Below, in pieces: positions 44,973 to 55,095 of a DNA stretch of 64,000 nt. Made by a program: the position numbers and the translations under genes. The stretch is from Chitinivorax tropicus (lineage in GTDB: Bacteria > Pseudomonadota > Gammaproteobacteria > Burkholderiales > SCOH01). Each line of letters starts with the position of its first letter. Position 1 is the first letter of the stretch. The notes under the pieces were generated by a model, which was not told the origin of the DNA, did not search any database, and was given only the letters and a program-made list of their open reading frames with translations. Location of the stretch: contig NZ_JACHHY010000009.1 in the NCBI RefSeq assembly GCF_014202905.1, positions 62,001 to 126,000 of the forward strand, given 5' to 3'.

Positions 44973-45449
44973 ATGGAGCCGAGCACAACCCGCGAATGCT
45001 GCCCGAAGTTTGATCCAACGCCTTGGGATGGAAATCCGGTCATCTGGCATGAAAAAAAGTTCGTGAAAGACCACGTCACGAGCTTCCTGCATATTCCGCT
45101 GAATTATGGTGCGGTGATGGCCCGGAATCTGGAGGCCATTGAAGCTGCGGGTGCCCTGCCTGAGTCCAGGCTGATCCTGACAGATGAAAATTCACTCTGG
45201 GGCGCAGATGTCTACTTTGAGGTCACCAAGGCCATTCCTTCACGCACCACCATCCAGTTGTCAGGCACCTTTCTCGCAAAAGCCTTTGAAGGCTCATATA
45301 GCAAGATCAAGCAATGGATGAGTGAGATGTCGCACTATGTAAAAGAACAGGGTAAGCAGATCGAAAAGCTGTATTTCTTCTACACCACCTGCCCGAAATG
45401 CGCGAAAAAGTATGGCAAGAACTACGTTGTTCTCATTGCGAAGGTATGA
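44973..45449 (+). CDS. Conserved CxxC-motif protein (often annotated as hydrolase)
   Basis: 158 residues, cytoplasmic. It begins with CCPKFDPTPWDGNPVIW and ends with YTTCPKCAKKYGKNYVVLIA, both strongly conserved features of a family that I remember from many bacteria and archaea and that is labelled 'hydrolase' or hypothetical without experimental proof. The middle (VTKAIPSRTTIQLSGTFLAK) looks like a GyrI-like beta-alpha fold. The CC and CPKC pairs may bind a metal (inference). Confidence 0.7.
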   Translation: MEPSTTRECCPKFDPTPWDGNPVIWHEKKFVKDHVTSFLHIPLNYGAVMARNLEAIEAAGALPESRLILTDENSLWGADVYFEVTKAIPSRTTIQLSGTFLAKAFEGSYSKIKQWMSEMSHYVKEQGKQIEKLYFFYTTCPKCAKKYGKNYVVLIAKV

Positions 45450-45505
45450 CCATCCAACCGTCAGGGCAACGCTTCAGGCGCTCTGCGCTGCCGGGGCGGC
45501 TGATT

Positions 45506-45553
45506 GCCCACATCAAGCGCTGCCGCTGGATGGCGATGGCGCTTGATGTGGGC
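45506..45553. terminator. Long perfect inverted repeat between convergent genes
   Basis: GCCCACATCAAGCGC (45506-45520) and GCGCTTGATGTGGGC (45539-45553) are perfect 15-bp arms with an 18-nt loop in the gap between the CxxC gene and rdgC. No T-tract. It may act as a bidirectional terminator or be a remnant of a repeat element. Confidence 0.5.
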
Positions 45554-45609
45554 GCCATGCCAAGCGTCAATCCCTACCCGACAATCAGGCAGGGCGATCC
45601 GAAATCCGA

Positions 45610-46521
45610 TCAGGTCTGCGGCATCTCACCGCCCATCACGTCGATCAACTCGGGTAGCAGGTTGGCCAGCTCACCGGTCATGATGGCGAAATTGGCGTCA
45701 AATTGTTCATCGGCATTGTCTGCGCCGCTTTCCTTGGCTTGCTCTTGCAGCATATCGAGGAAGCCCAGCTTCTTGATCTGCAGATCTTCGGTGACGGTCA
45801 TTGACAGGCGGTCTTGCCAGGTGACGGCCAGCTTGGTGACCAACTTGCCCGCAGCCAGGTGGTTGCGTACTTCATCTGCGTGCAGATCCTGACGGCTGCA
45901 ACGCACGACGGCACCATCTTCGCCCGGGGTTTTCAGCTCACAGTCATCATCGATGGTAAAGATGGCAGGTGGCTCGCCGGTTTGCAGCCAGTCAGTCATG
46001 ATCAGGCTGGCATTGCCCTGGGTGCGCAATGGGGTGGCACGCAGGCCATCGATGCATTTGCGTAGCCACTCCAGCATCTCTTCGCCCTTTTTGGGTGAGC
46101 TGGCATCGACCACCACCCAGCGATTGGCCGGGTCGATGTAGGCCCAAGTCTGGCGCACCCGGCTGAAGGCACGCGGCAGCAGCTCTTCAGTGACGCGCTC
46201 AGCGAGATCGCGGCGCTCTTTTTTGCCGACTTTGCGATCCTGCTGCTCTTCAATCTCTGTCACCTTGACCTCCACCATTTCCTTTACGACGGATGCCGGC
46301 AGGATCTTGTCCTCTGCAGCCAGTGCGACCAAATAGCAGCCATGGACCGGGTAAACCAGCGCATCCGACAGCTTAGGACGTGGCGCGCGAAAGCCAATGG
46401 AGCTCATTTCCATCTTGCCGCAACGCTGGAACTGGGCGCGGCGCAGGCCATCTTCGATCTGGCCGGCGTCGAGGTTGAATTCGGCTTGCAGACGAAACAG
46501 TTGAAGATTCTTGAACCACAT
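45610..46521 (-). CDS. rdgC: Recombination-associated protein RdgC
   Basis: Ring-shaped DNA-binding protein that restrains RecA. From ATG 46521 it has 303 residues, the same as E. coli RdgC. N-terminus MWFKNLQLFRL, then QRCGKMEMSSIGF and ALVYPVHGCYLVAL (the gateway region), KERRDLAERVTEELLPRAF, and the C-terminal LTVTEDL-like SMTVTEDLQIKKLGF. The longer reading to 46614 is not conserved. Single gene. Confidence 0.95.
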   Translation of the reverse strand: MWFKNLQLFRLQAEFNLDAGQIEDGLRRAQFQRCGKMEMSSIGFRAPRPKLSDALVYPVHGCYLVALAAEDKILPASVVKEMVEVKVTEIEEQQDRKVGKKERRDLAERVTEELLPRAFSRVRQTWAYIDPANRWVVVDASSPKKGEEMLEWLRKCIDGLRATPLRTQGNASLIMTDWLQTGEPPAIFTIDDDCELKTPGEDGAVVRCSRQDLHADEVRNHLAAGKLVTKLAVTWQDRLSMTVTEDLQIKKLGFLDMLQEQAKESGADNADEQFDANFAIMTGELANLLPELIDVMGGEMPQT

Positions 46522-46816
46522 AGGCGGGATTTCCAAAATCAGGTAAAGGCCGGGCATTTTATCCCAGCCCGTGCCCGATCGCACCTGAAAGCCCATTGCA
46601 ACAGGTGTACTCACCTCGCAACAGATACTATTTGGTTGACTTGCTCGCAGCTCGGCAACCGATCCATGCCATGCTGTACCATACAGGGAACCGGCCAGAT
46701 GGCCGTCTTGTCCTTACCCTGATAGAGTCTGGCTGCTGTTCTGTTTGGCCATCCATACACAACAGGCGATATCTCTTTTTATAAACGGGCGATCTATCGT
46801 CCACACCCTTGATACC

Positions 46817-49800
46817 ATGTCACTGAATATTGCGCATCCCGAGCCCTCCTCCTCCGCCCCGTCTTCACCCTTGATCATCCGTGGCGCTGACCGCCCCGAT
46901 CTACTTCGGCAGGAAACGCTGGCCGATCTGTTGCAACACACCGCGAGCCGAAACCCAGACACCATTGCTCTGATCGATGGTGAGCAATCACTGAGTTATC
47001 GCGATTTGAACACACAGGCTGATCAGGTCGCCCACCACCTGCTGCTGGCTGGCGTCCGGCCAGGCGATCTGGTCGGGCTATGGTTGCCGCGTGGGATGGC
47101 GCTGTTGGTGATGCAGGCAGGCATTGCCAAAGCAGGTGCAGGTTGGTTGCCGTTTGATGCAGATACGCCCATCGAGCGAATAGCGGTGTGCCTTGAGGAT
47201 GCGCAGGCAAAGCTGCTGGTAGCGGCAGCGGCTTGGCGGGATGCTGTCGCCACGCTGTCGATCCCCAGCCTGGATGAACATCAGCTAAGCCAGCCAGTGC
47301 ATGGCGAATTGCAGCGCCCGATTGAGCGATTGCCCTCAGCGCCTGCATATGTCATTTACACATCTGGCTCGACAGGCAAGCCCAAGGGCATTCTGATCGA
47401 CCAACAACGTATCTGCCACTTTCTGCGTAGTGAAAATGCCCTGTTGGGCGTGCGGCATGGTGATCGAGTGTATCAGGGCTTTTCGGTGGCTTTTGACATG
47501 TCGTTCGAGGAGATCTGGATCAGCTATCTGGTCGGAGCCACCTTGTGGATTGCGCCAAAGTCGCTTGCCACCAACCCAGAGGCCCTGCCGGATGCGCTGA
47601 CACAAGCTGGCATCACAGTGCTGCATGCCGTGCCGACGCTGCTGGCCTTGTTCCCGCAGGATGTGCCGAGCCTGCGTCTGATCAACCTGGGGGGGGAGAT
47701 GTGCCCGGCAAGTCTGGTTGACCGCTGGGCGACTACAGGCCGGGAGATGTTCAATACCTATGGCCCGACCGAAGCGACCGTCTCGGCCAGCCTGGCCAGA
47801 TTACGAGCAGGGGAGCCTGTCACCATCGGCACCCCGTTGCCCAATTATGGCCTGTTGGTTGTGGATGAACAGCAACAACCTGTTCCACAAGGGCAGACCG
47901 GCGAGCTGTGCATCATCGGGCCAGGCGTGGCAATGGGTTACCTGGGCCGGCCAGATTTGACAGCAGACAAGTTTCTGACCAACCCGTGGGCCACCACGCC
48001 CCACGACCAGCGTCTTTATCGCACAGGTGACCTGGCCTATATCGATGAGCATGGGCAGGTGATGTGCCAGGGACGGGTCGATGATCAGGTGAAGATCCGT
48101 GGCTTTCGGGTCGAGCTGGGGGAGATCGAAGCAATTTTGTGTCGCCAGCCCGGTGTGGGTACCGCGGCAGTGGTACTCCGGCAGGGTGAGGGCGTGGACC
48201 AGTTGGTGGCTTTTTGGGTGGCAGAGGGCGACACGCCCCCCGACACAGCCAGCCTACGCCAAGCGCTACGCCAATCGTTGCCGCCTTATATGGTACCCGG
48301 TCGCTTTGAGCAGCAGCCCAGCCTGCCCAGGCTGACCTCCGGCAAGATCGATCGCAAGGCGCTGCGGGCACTGCCATTGGCCGCCCCCGCCCACACAGAG
48401 GACGGTGACCAGCCAGAAACACCCGCTGAAACAGCACTGTTCGCGGCCCTGCAGGCGCTGTTCCCCGGGCAGGCCATTCGGCGTGGCGCTGACTTTTTCG
48501 ATGATCTGGGCGGGCACTCGCTGCTGGCCGCCAAACTGGCATCGCAGCTGCGCACCGTGCCGACTTATCACAGCCTGACCTTGAATGCGATTTACCAGGC
48601 CCGGACGATTCAGGCCATTGCTGACGCCATGACGCGGTGCGCAGGCGAGCAGCATTTGTCTGCGCCCCCCCCGCGCCAAGCCACGCCCCCGTGGCGCCAC
48701 TGGCTATGTGGGCTGGCCCAGGCCGCCTCGCTGCCTTTTCTGATCAGCGTGCACATGGTGCACTGGCTGGCCCCGTTTTTCACCTATCACTTTCTGACCG
48801 GGGAGGAAGGCGACAGCATCGTTCTGGCGATTGGCGCCGCATTACTGGTCTTCCTGCTGGGGCAGATCAGCGCCTTCGCTGCCTCCATCGCGGGGCGGCG
48901 ACTGTTGGGGCGGGTGGCACCTGGCCGGTATCCACTTTGGGGCATCACCTACTTCCGCTGGTGGTTGTCAGACCGCCTGCACGACATCGCCCCCCGCTAT
49001 CTGCTCTCTGGCTCATCGCTGCAAGCCTGGTACCTGCGCGCCCTGGGTGCGCAGGTGGGGCGCGATGTGGTGATCGGCTCGGTCTCGGTGCGTGTCCCGT
49101 CGCTATTGCAGATTGGTGATGGCGTGAGCCTGGGCGCCTTTGTCAATCTGGAGAATGCACGGGTCGAGCGCGGCGAATTGGTGATCGGGCCCATCCACAT
49201 CGGCAACGAGGCGTATATCGGCTCATATGCGGTGCTGGAGGGTCATACTGTGGTGGGTGAGGGGGGCCGCCTGGAGGGATTGTCCAGCTTGGCAGATGGT
49301 CAGCAGATGGCGGCAGGGACACGTTTTGAAGGGGCGCCTGCCCGTAAGGTCGGGTCAGTCGATCCATCCACACGCCGCCCACGCCCCGCGTTGTCTACCC
49401 GACGGCAATGTGCGGAAGCGGTCTTTTACGCGCTGGGCGCGATGTTCACGTCGGCTCTGTTTTTCATACCGATCTTTCCGACATTCATCTTGGTCGATTG
49501 GCTGGATGGCCGGTGGCTGGCCCCGTCCCTGCCCGACCACGGCCCGATGTCGGTCGCATTGCAATACTTTGTGTTGGCCATCCCAGCGAGCGCGCTGCTG
49601 GTGGTGTGCACCGCCCTGTTGTCTGCGGCGATCCGCTGGATCGCTCTGCCCCGGCTGCAACCCGGCACCTATCCAGTGCATGGCGGGGTGTATTACCGTA
49701 AATGGCTTGCCAACCAGATTCAGGAGTCGAGCCTGGCTGTCTTGCATGGCGTGTATGCAACGGTATACGCGCCATGGTGGTATCGCCTATTGGGTGCCAA

Positions 49801-50833
49801 AGTGGGCAAACGCGCCGAGATCTCGACCGCTTTGGGTGTCGTGCCGGACATGCTGACCCTGGGTGACGAGACTTTCATTGCCGATTCAGTCATGCTCGGC
49901 GACGAAGAGATCGACGGCGGTTGGATGACCCTCAAGCCCACCGTGGTCGGGCATCGCAGCTTTGTGGGCAATGGTGCGTATGTACCAGATGGCACATCGC
50001 TGCCGGAAAACGTCCTGATTGGCGTGCAGACCAAATGCCCGGCCACCGCAGCCATGCAATCCGGCGACACCTGGATGGGCTCACCCGCTTTGCGACTGCC
50101 CGCCCGGGAATGCCTGGCCGGGTTCCCTGACCACCTCACCTACCGGCCATCCTGGCGCAGGCGCCTGGGCCGTGCGCTGGTCGAAGCCGCCCGCATCGTA
50201 TTGCCGCTGGCGCTGACCATCGGTGTAGGTTATCTGATCGTCTACACCGCCATGCCAGCCGCCGAGCGGGGTGAATGGGGCCAATTCGCCTTGCAGCTGG
50301 CGAGAGATGGCCTGCTGTATGGCTTGGGCTGCTTCGGATTCGTTTTTTTGTTGAAATGGCTGCTGATAGGCCGTTATCGCCCGCAGGCAGCGCCGATGTG
50401 GACGCCGTTCGTCTGGCTATCTGAAGCGGTGACCAATCTCTATGAGGCGATTGCCGTACCCAACTTCGTCAACATGCTGCGCGGCACCCCGATGATCGGC
50501 CCGATGCTGCGACTGATGGGGGCTCGCATCGGCAAGGGGGTATATCTCGACACCACCGACCTGACCGAATTCGACTGTGTCCACATTGGTGATGATGTCG
50601 AGATGAATGCCTGGTCTGGCCCACAGACCCATCTGTTTGAAGATCGCATCATGAAGATCGGAGAGGTGCAGATTGCCACCGGCGCCTGTGTGCGTGCCCG
50701 CAGCACCATCCTCTACGATGCGGCGGTCGGACAACATGTGTTACTGGGGCCGCTGACGCTGGTGCTCAAGGGTGAGCGGATACCCGCCCGCAGCGCCTGG
50801 ATCGGCTCCCCAGCCCAACCGCACCAGATCTGA
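46817..50833 (+). CDS. Pls/PosA-type non-ribosomal peptide synthetase (A-T-membrane/LbH)
   Basis: 1338 residues. Adenylation domain at about 20-530: A3 YTSGSTGKPKG near 180, A4 FDMSFEEIW, A5 FNTYGPTEAT near 311, A7 YRTGDLAYID, A8 RVDDQVKIRGFRVELGE, A10 GKIDRKAL. Carrier domain FFDDLGGHSLLAAK, phosphopantetheine Ser near 565. From about 630 three repeats follow, each of paired membrane helices and a left-handed beta-helix (LbH) block such as GDGVSLGAFVNLENA and GDDVEMNAWSGPQTH. There is no condensation or thioesterase domain. This is the layout of epsilon-poly-lysine synthetase (Pls) and relatives (TIGR02353). It probably makes an isopeptide homopolymer or short oligomer of an amino acid. Asp at the first pocket position and Glu in the code hint at a basic substrate (weak). 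ATG 46817 is preferred to an upstream start at 46745. Confidence 0.88.
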   Translation: MSLNIAHPEPSSSAPSSPLIIRGADRPDLLRQETLADLLQHTASRNPDTIALIDGEQSLSYRDLNTQADQVAHHLLLAGVRPGDLVGLWLPRGMALLVMQAGIAKAGAGWLPFDADTPIERIAVCLEDAQAKLLVAAAAWRDAVATLSIPSLDEHQLSQPVHGELQRPIERLPSAPAYVIYTSGSTGKPKGILIDQQRICHFLRSENALLGVRHGDRVYQGFSVAFDMSFEEIWISYLVGATLWIAPKSLATNPEALPDALTQAGITVLHAVPTLLALFPQDVPSLRLINLGGEMCPASLVDRWATTGREMFNTYGPTEATVSASLARLRAGEPVTIGTPLPNYGLLVVDEQQQPVPQGQTGELCIIGPGVAMGYLGRPDLTADKFLTNPWATTPHDQRLYRTGDLAYIDEHGQVMCQGRVDDQVKIRGFRVELGEIEAILCRQPGVGTAAVVLRQGEGVDQLVAFWVAEGDTPPDTASLRQALRQSLPPYMVPGRFEQQPSLPRLTSGKIDRKALRALPLAAPAHTEDGDQPETPAETALFAALQALFPGQAIRRGADFFDDLGGHSLLAAKLASQLRTVPTYHSLTLNAIYQARTIQAIADAMTRCAGEQHLSAPPPRQATPPWRHWLCGLAQAASLPFLISVHMVHWLAPFFTYHFLTGEEGDSIVLAIGAALLVFLLGQISAFAASIAGRRLLGRVAPGRYPLWGITYFRWWLSDRLHDIAPRYLLSGSSLQAWYLRALGAQVGRDVVIGSVSVRVPSLLQIGDGVSLGAFVNLENARVERGELVIGPIHIGNEAYIGSYAVLEGHTVVGEGGRLEGLSSLADGQQMAAGTRFEGAPARKVGSVDPSTRRPRPALSTRRQCAEAVFYALGAMFTSALFFIPIFPTFILVDWLDGRWLAPSLPDHGPMSVALQYFVLAIPASALLVVCTALLSAAIRWIALPRLQPGTYPVHGGVYYRKWLANQIQESSLAVLHGVYATVYAPWWYRLLGAKVGKRAEISTALGVVPDMLTLGDETFIADSVMLGDEEIDGGWMTLKPTVVGHRSFVGNGAYVPDGTSLPENVLIGVQTKCPATAAMQSGDTWMGSPALRLPARECLAGFPDHLTYRPSWRRRLGRALVEAARIVLPLALTIGVGYLIVYTAMPAAERGEWGQFALQLARDGLLYGLGCFGFVFLLKWLLIGRYRPQAAPMWTPFVWLSEAVTNLYEAIAVPNFVNMLRGTPMIGPMLRLMGARIGKGVYLDTTDLTEFDCVHIGDDVEMNAWSGPQTHLFEDRIMKIGEVQIATGACVRARSTILYDAAVGQHVLLGPLTLVLKGERIPARSAWIGSPAQPHQI

Positions 50834-50904
50834 GCCCCTCGCCCCAGGGTATGGGCTGAGCAGCCAGGCCCTGCGGGCAGCTACAGTTTTTCGCCCGTCC
50901 CCCC

Positions 50905-51996
50905 TTAGCCGACATCTTGATCGGTTGAGGGGGCTGTTTCCTCACGGTGCTTTTCATCGTCTTCCAGATAGGCTTCCGTCAGGCTCAGCGCGGTTGCCAT
51001 CATCACCGGGCCCAGCACCACCCCCAAAAAGCCGAACACCGCGATGCCCCCCAGGATGGAAATGAACATCAGCAGCTCGTTCATCTCACTGTGGCCTGAC
51101 ATCAGGATCGGGCGCAACAGGTTGTCAATCATGCCGATCACCCCGAACCCCAGCCCCAGCAAGACCAGACCGCTGACCAGATCCCCGGTCGCAATCAGCC
51201 ACAAAGCCGTGGGCAACCACACCAGTGCGGTGCCGATGGCAGGCAGCAGCGCCAGGAATGTCATGACCATGCCCCAGAACAAGGCACCATGGATACCCAA
51301 TGCAAAGAATATCGTGCCGCCCAGCACCCCTTGAGCCAATGCCACCAACAGGCTGCTGGTCACGCTGGCATGGATCAGATTGCGTGTCTGACTCAGTAGC
51401 CGGTCACGGCGCTCTACTGAAAACGGCATCAGGCGACGCACATAGTCGGCCAAGCGTGGGGCGTCGCGCAGGCAGAAATACAGCGCAAACAACGTCACCA
51501 GTAGATCGAGCAGGAACAGCGCTGATTTACTTGCCACCGCAGCCGTCTGCCCAGCGATAAACCCCGCCGCCTTTTTCATGCCATCGTTCAACATGGCTTT
51601 CAATTCCGACATCGGCGGCACCGGCAGATGCTGCTGCGCCCAATCCCAGGCCTGCGACAACACATGGGGCAACGCCGGCAGGTTGCCATTGCCCAACACA
51701 TTCTGCAGCGCCGAGATCCCCTGGTAGGCCTGGCGCACCAGCTCGGCAGTCAAGCCCAGGGCAGGCAGCACCAGCAATAATGTGACCAGAAAGGTGGTGG
51801 ACAATGCCGCACGTTTTGCGCTCATCCGGGCTTGCAGCTTGCGATGCAGTGGATACACACAGACCGCCAGCACGCCAGCCCAGCACAATGGCACCAGAAA
51901 GGGCTGCAGGATTTCGTATAGCAAGTAAAAGATGATCGCGATGAACAGATAGAACACGATTCGCGATAACGCATAGTGCTGGGGGTCTTTGATCAC
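50905..51996 (-). CDS. AI-2E family (PerM-like) membrane transporter
   Basis: 363 residues with about eight helices in the family pattern: two N-terminal helices (IVFYLFIAIIFYLLYEIL), a cytoplasmic or periplasmic middle domain (KLQARMSAKRAAL, ISALQNVLGN), then LVALAQGVLGGTIFFALG, PAIGTALVWLPTALWLI and DNLLRPILMSG with the conserved DNLLRP motif. The GTG at 51996 with AGGAG 6 nt upstream is used rather than the distant 52116. The substrate of this subgroup is not known; AI-2 export is proven for few members. Confidence 0.85.
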   Translation of the reverse strand: MIKDPQHYALSRIVFYLFIAIIFYLLYEILQPFLVPLCWAGVLAVCVYPLHRKLQARMSAKRAALSTTFLVTLLLVLPALGLTAELVRQAYQGISALQNVLGNGNLPALPHVLSQAWDWAQQHLPVPPMSELKAMLNDGMKKAAGFIAGQTAAVASKSALFLLDLLVTLFALYFCLRDAPRLADYVRRLMPFSVERRDRLLSQTRNLIHASVTSSLLVALAQGVLGGTIFFALGIHGALFWGMVMTFLALLPAIGTALVWLPTALWLIATGDLVSGLVLLGLGFGVIGMIDNLLRPILMSGHSEMNELLMFISILGGIAVFGFLGVVLGPVMMATALSLTEAYLEDDEKHREETAPSTDQDVG

Positions 51997-52136
51997 GGAG
52001 GACTCCTCATTGGCTTGATTGGATTCTATCCGATAAACGCTGACGCAACAGCGCCGCCACCGGGCGCTTGCACAGCCCGCTACGGAAGCAGGCATTGTTG
52101 CTATACTGGATTGCACATCGTTCTGACGAGCCCATC

Positions 52137-52745
52137 ATGAAACTGATTGCGTCGTTGACCAGCCCCTATGCACGAAAGGTACGCATCGCCCTACTCGAAA
52201 AACGCCTCGACTGCGAGTTGATCGTCGATATCCCGTGGGAGGCCGATACTCATGTCCCAGACTACAATCCACTCGGCAAGGTGCCTGTGCTGGTGGCGGA
52301 TGATGGGGAGGTGTTCTATGACTCCAGCGTCATTGTGGAATACCTCGATTCGGTGCTCAGCCAGCCAAGCCTGCTTCCACCACCAGGGCTGGAGGCGGTC
52401 AGAACCCGCAAACTGGCCGCGCTGGCAGATGGACTCTGCGATGCTGCGGTTGCCATCTTTCTGGAACGGAAACGACCGCCTGCGCATCAAAGCGTCGAGT
52501 GGGTCAGCCGACAGCAGCGTAAGATCGACGCGGCGCTGGCCACCCTTGAACGAGCAGCGGATGACACTTGGCTGATCGGTGGGCGGCTCAGCCTAGCCGA
52601 CATCGTGGCTGGCTGTGCGTTGGGCTATCTGGATCTGCGATTGACCGAGATCGACTGGCGAGCCCGCCACCCCAGGCTCCACAGCTACTTTGATCGGCTG
52701 ATGACCAGGGAGTCGTTCTTGCAGACCATGCCACCGAGTAGCTGA
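52137..52745 (+). CDS. Glutathione S-transferase family protein
   Basis: 202 residues. Thioredoxin-like N-terminal domain with LTSPYARKVRIALLEK (active-site Ser of the YibF/omega-like groups), NPLGKVPVLVADDGEVFYDSSVIVEYLD with the glutathione-binding cis-Pro and Ser. The helical C-terminal domain ends RLSLADIVAGCALGYLDLR and HPRLHSYFDRL. ATG 52137 is chosen because the Trx domain begins there. Its substrate is not predictable. It is followed 22 bp later by the diguanylate cyclase. Confidence 0.88.
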   Translation: MKLIASLTSPYARKVRIALLEKRLDCELIVDIPWEADTHVPDYNPLGKVPVLVADDGEVFYDSSVIVEYLDSVLSQPSLLPPPGLEAVRTRKLAALADGLCDAAVAIFLERKRPPAHQSVEWVSRQQRKIDAALATLERAADDTWLIGGRLSLADIVAGCALGYLDLRLTEIDWRARHPRLHSYFDRLMTRESFLQTMPPSS

Positions 52746-52767
52746 CCCACCAGCGGGAGTCACCATT

Positions 52768-54021
52768 TTGCCGGCCAAGCCAACCGCCAACCCAGCCACC
52801 CCGCCCACGGCGCTGCTGCCCGCCTTGGAAGCCACGCTACACGGCAAATTCACCCATCTCCGGTTTGCGCCACCACTGGAAGCGCACTATCTGACAGACA
52901 CCGCGCCCGCACGGTCACGCCGCTATGTCTTGCTGGGGCTGATCGCCGCGGTACTGTTCAACATCTTCAACTTCACTGATCAGCTGATGTTGCCGGATGT
53001 CTACCAACTAGCATGGATGATCCGGCTGACGGTGGTGACCCCGCTCATGTTGGTGATGCTCGCCTTGGGCCGACTAGGCAAGCTCGACCCCTATCTCGAC
53101 GCCATGGCCATGACGCTGGGCCTGCTCTGTTGTATCAGCCTGGTGTTCATCATGAACATGAGCAGCCATGCCAACGCCATCCACTACGTCAAGGGTCTGA
53201 TGTTGACTTTCATGTATGTCAGCATCGTGGTCCGCATGCATTTCTGGTACACATTGGCCAGCGCGATCTTGATCATGGCGGCAGCGGGGCCCACCATCAT
53301 GTCTCTGGCCGGCAGCGCCATTGAGCTCAAGATCAACAGCCTGGTGGAGCTGACCGCTACCATGGTGATCAGCCTGATGGCCAATTACCAGATGGAATTC
53401 GAAGCACGTCGCGAATATCTGCGCAATCTACGCGAAACCCTACGCACCTCGGCGTTGGCGGCTGAAAATGCGGCGCTGTCGAAAATCGCCACACTGGATG
53501 CGCTCACCGGGCTGGCCAGCCGTCGGCAGTTCGACACGCAACTGCAGTTGATCTGGCAACAGGCTGAGCAATTGAACCGCCCCATGTCGTTGATCTTCAT
53601 CGATGTGGATCATTTCAAGCGCTTCAATGACCATTACGGACACCCGGAGGGTGATCGGTGCCTGATGCAGATCGGAGAGGTGATCCGCAGCTCGCTGCAA
53701 CGCCATACCGACCTGGCAGCACGTTATGGTGGTGAGGAATTCGTGGTACTGCTGAAGGAATGCGCCCCAGAGGATGCATTGATTGTTGCCAGGCGGATAC
53801 GCCAAGCCATGCAGAACCGCGCCATTCCACATGCGGACTCGCCCACCGCGCAGATCGTCACGCTCAGCCTGGGGATCGCAGGCGGCATGCCGAGTGAGTT
53901 CAACACCGCCGCCACGTTGATCGAAGCGGCGGACGACGCGTTGTATCAGGCGAAATCACATGGCCGCAACCGGGTCGTCACCTTCAACAAGGCACATCTG
54001 AAACAGAACATCACTGGATAA
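52768..54021 (+). CDS. Membrane diguanylate cyclase
   Basis: 417 residues. About six membrane helices in residues 50-205 ([47 protein letters not shown]) form a sensory part of unknown ligand. A coiled coil ([21 protein letters not shown]) leads to the GGDEF domain: [32 protein letters not shown] inhibitory site and GGEEF active site. Both the active and the RxxD product-inhibition sites are intact, unlike the other cyclase at 23108-24787. A TTG start with GGGAG upstream is used. Its 3' end overlaps convergent mnmA by 11 bp. Confidence 0.9.
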   Translation: MPAKPTANPATPPTALLPALEATLHGKFTHLRFAPPLEAHYLTDTAPARSRRYVLLGLIAAVLFNIFNFTDQLMLPDVYQLAWMIRLTVVTPLMLVMLALGRLGKLDPYLDAMAMTLGLLCCISLVFIMNMSSHANAIHYVKGLMLTFMYVSIVVRMHFWYTLASAILIMAAAGPTIMSLAGSAIELKINSLVELTATMVISLMANYQMEFEARREYLRNLRETLRTSALAAENAALSKIATLDALTGLASRRQFDTQLQLIWQQAEQLNRPMSLIFIDVDHFKRFNDHYGHPEGDRCLMQIGEVIRSSLQRHTDLAARYGGEEFVVLLKECAPEDALIVARRIRQAMQNRAIPHADSPTAQIVTLSLGIAGGMPSEFNTAATLIEAADDALYQAKSHGRNRVVTFNKAHLKQNITG

Positions 54022-55075
54022 TGCCACCACCCAGGCACACGTCACCATCATAGAGCACCACAGATTGGCCCGGTGTCACTGCCCATTGCGGCGAGTCGAA
54101 CAGCACCTCGCAAGTCTGATCATTGACCGATACCAAGGTGCAGGCCGCATCCTGTTGACGATAACGTGTCTTGGCGGTGTACCGGCCCAGCGCGGGCGGG
54201 GTGTCCTGTGTCCATGACAACTGTTGCGCCACCAGATCCGGCCTCAGCAGCAGTGGGTGGTCATGCCCTTGCACCACGATCAGCTTGTTGTTTGGGATAT
54301 CCTTTCCCGCCACGAACCACGGCTCGCCTTGCCCGCCGATGCCCAGCCCCTTGCGCTGGCCGATGGTGTGATACATCAGCCCCTGATGCTCACCCATCAC
54401 CTTGCCTTCTGGCGTCACCATCGGCCCCGGCGTGCGCGGCAGATAGCGATTCAGGAATTCACGAAATGGTCGCTCACCGATGAAGCAGATGCCGGTACTG
54501 TCTTTCTTGGCAAAATTGGGCAGCTTGGCTTCCTCTGCCAAGCGGCGCACTTCGGTCTTGCGGATATCGCCCAATGGGAACCAAGCCCGGGACAGTTGCG
54601 ATTGGCTGAGACGATACAGGAAATAGCTCTGATCCTTGGTGTCATCAACCCCTTTGGCGAGGAAATGCTGGCCATCCTGCTCCACTTTGCGGGCGTAATG
54701 GCCGGTGGCAATCACCTCGGCGCCCAGGCTCATCGCGTAGTCCAGAAATGCCTTGAATTTGATCTCGGCATTGCACAGCACATCCGGGTTCGGGGTGCGG
54801 CCCGCCGAGTATTCATCCAGAAAATACTTGAATACGCGGTCTTTATATTCCCTGGCAAAGTTGACGATTTCGATGTCGATGCCGACGATATCGGCCACCG
54901 CAATCGCATCCGCCGCATCCTCTTTGATCGAGCAATATTCGTCGTCGTTGTCGTCTTCCCAGTTCTGCATGAACACGCCGATCACTTCGTGGCCTTGCTG
55001 CTTCAACAACCATGCCGTGGCCGAGGAATCCACCCCACCCGACATACCGACCACCACGCGTTTCTTACCACTCAT
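54011..55075 (-). CDS. mnmA: tRNA-specific 2-thiouridylase MnmA
   Basis: Adds sulfur to U34 of tRNA-Lys, -Glu and -Gln. 354 residues. PP-loop [13 protein letters not shown] near the N-terminus, catalytic Cys in [12 protein letters not shown], the second in [12 protein letters not shown], and [14 protein letters not shown]. It ends with [16 protein letters not shown] 55075 is preferred over an upstream start at 55159. The last gene of nudJ-cyclase-mnmA, an arrangement similar to nudJ-mnmA of enterobacteria. Confidence 0.96.
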   Translation of the reverse strand: MSGKKRVVVGMSGGVDSSATAWLLKQQGHEVIGVFMQNWEDDNDDEYCSIKEDAADAIAVADIVGIDIEIVNFAREYKDRVFKYFLDEYSAGRTPNPDVLCNAEIKFKAFLDYAMSLGAEVIATGHYARKVEQDGQHFLAKGVDDTKDQSYFLYRLSQSQLSRAWFPLGDIRKTEVRRLAEEAKLPNFAKKDSTGICFIGERPFREFLNRYLPRTPGPMVTPEGKVMGEHQGLMYHTIGQRKGLGIGGQGEPWFVAGKDIPNNKLIVVQGHDHPLLLRPDLVAQQLSWTQDTPPALGRYTAKTRYRQQDAACTLVSVNDQTCEVLFDSPQWAVTPGQSVVLYDGDVCLGGGIIQ

Positions 55076-55095
55076 TGCTTCCACTTTCCAATTGA

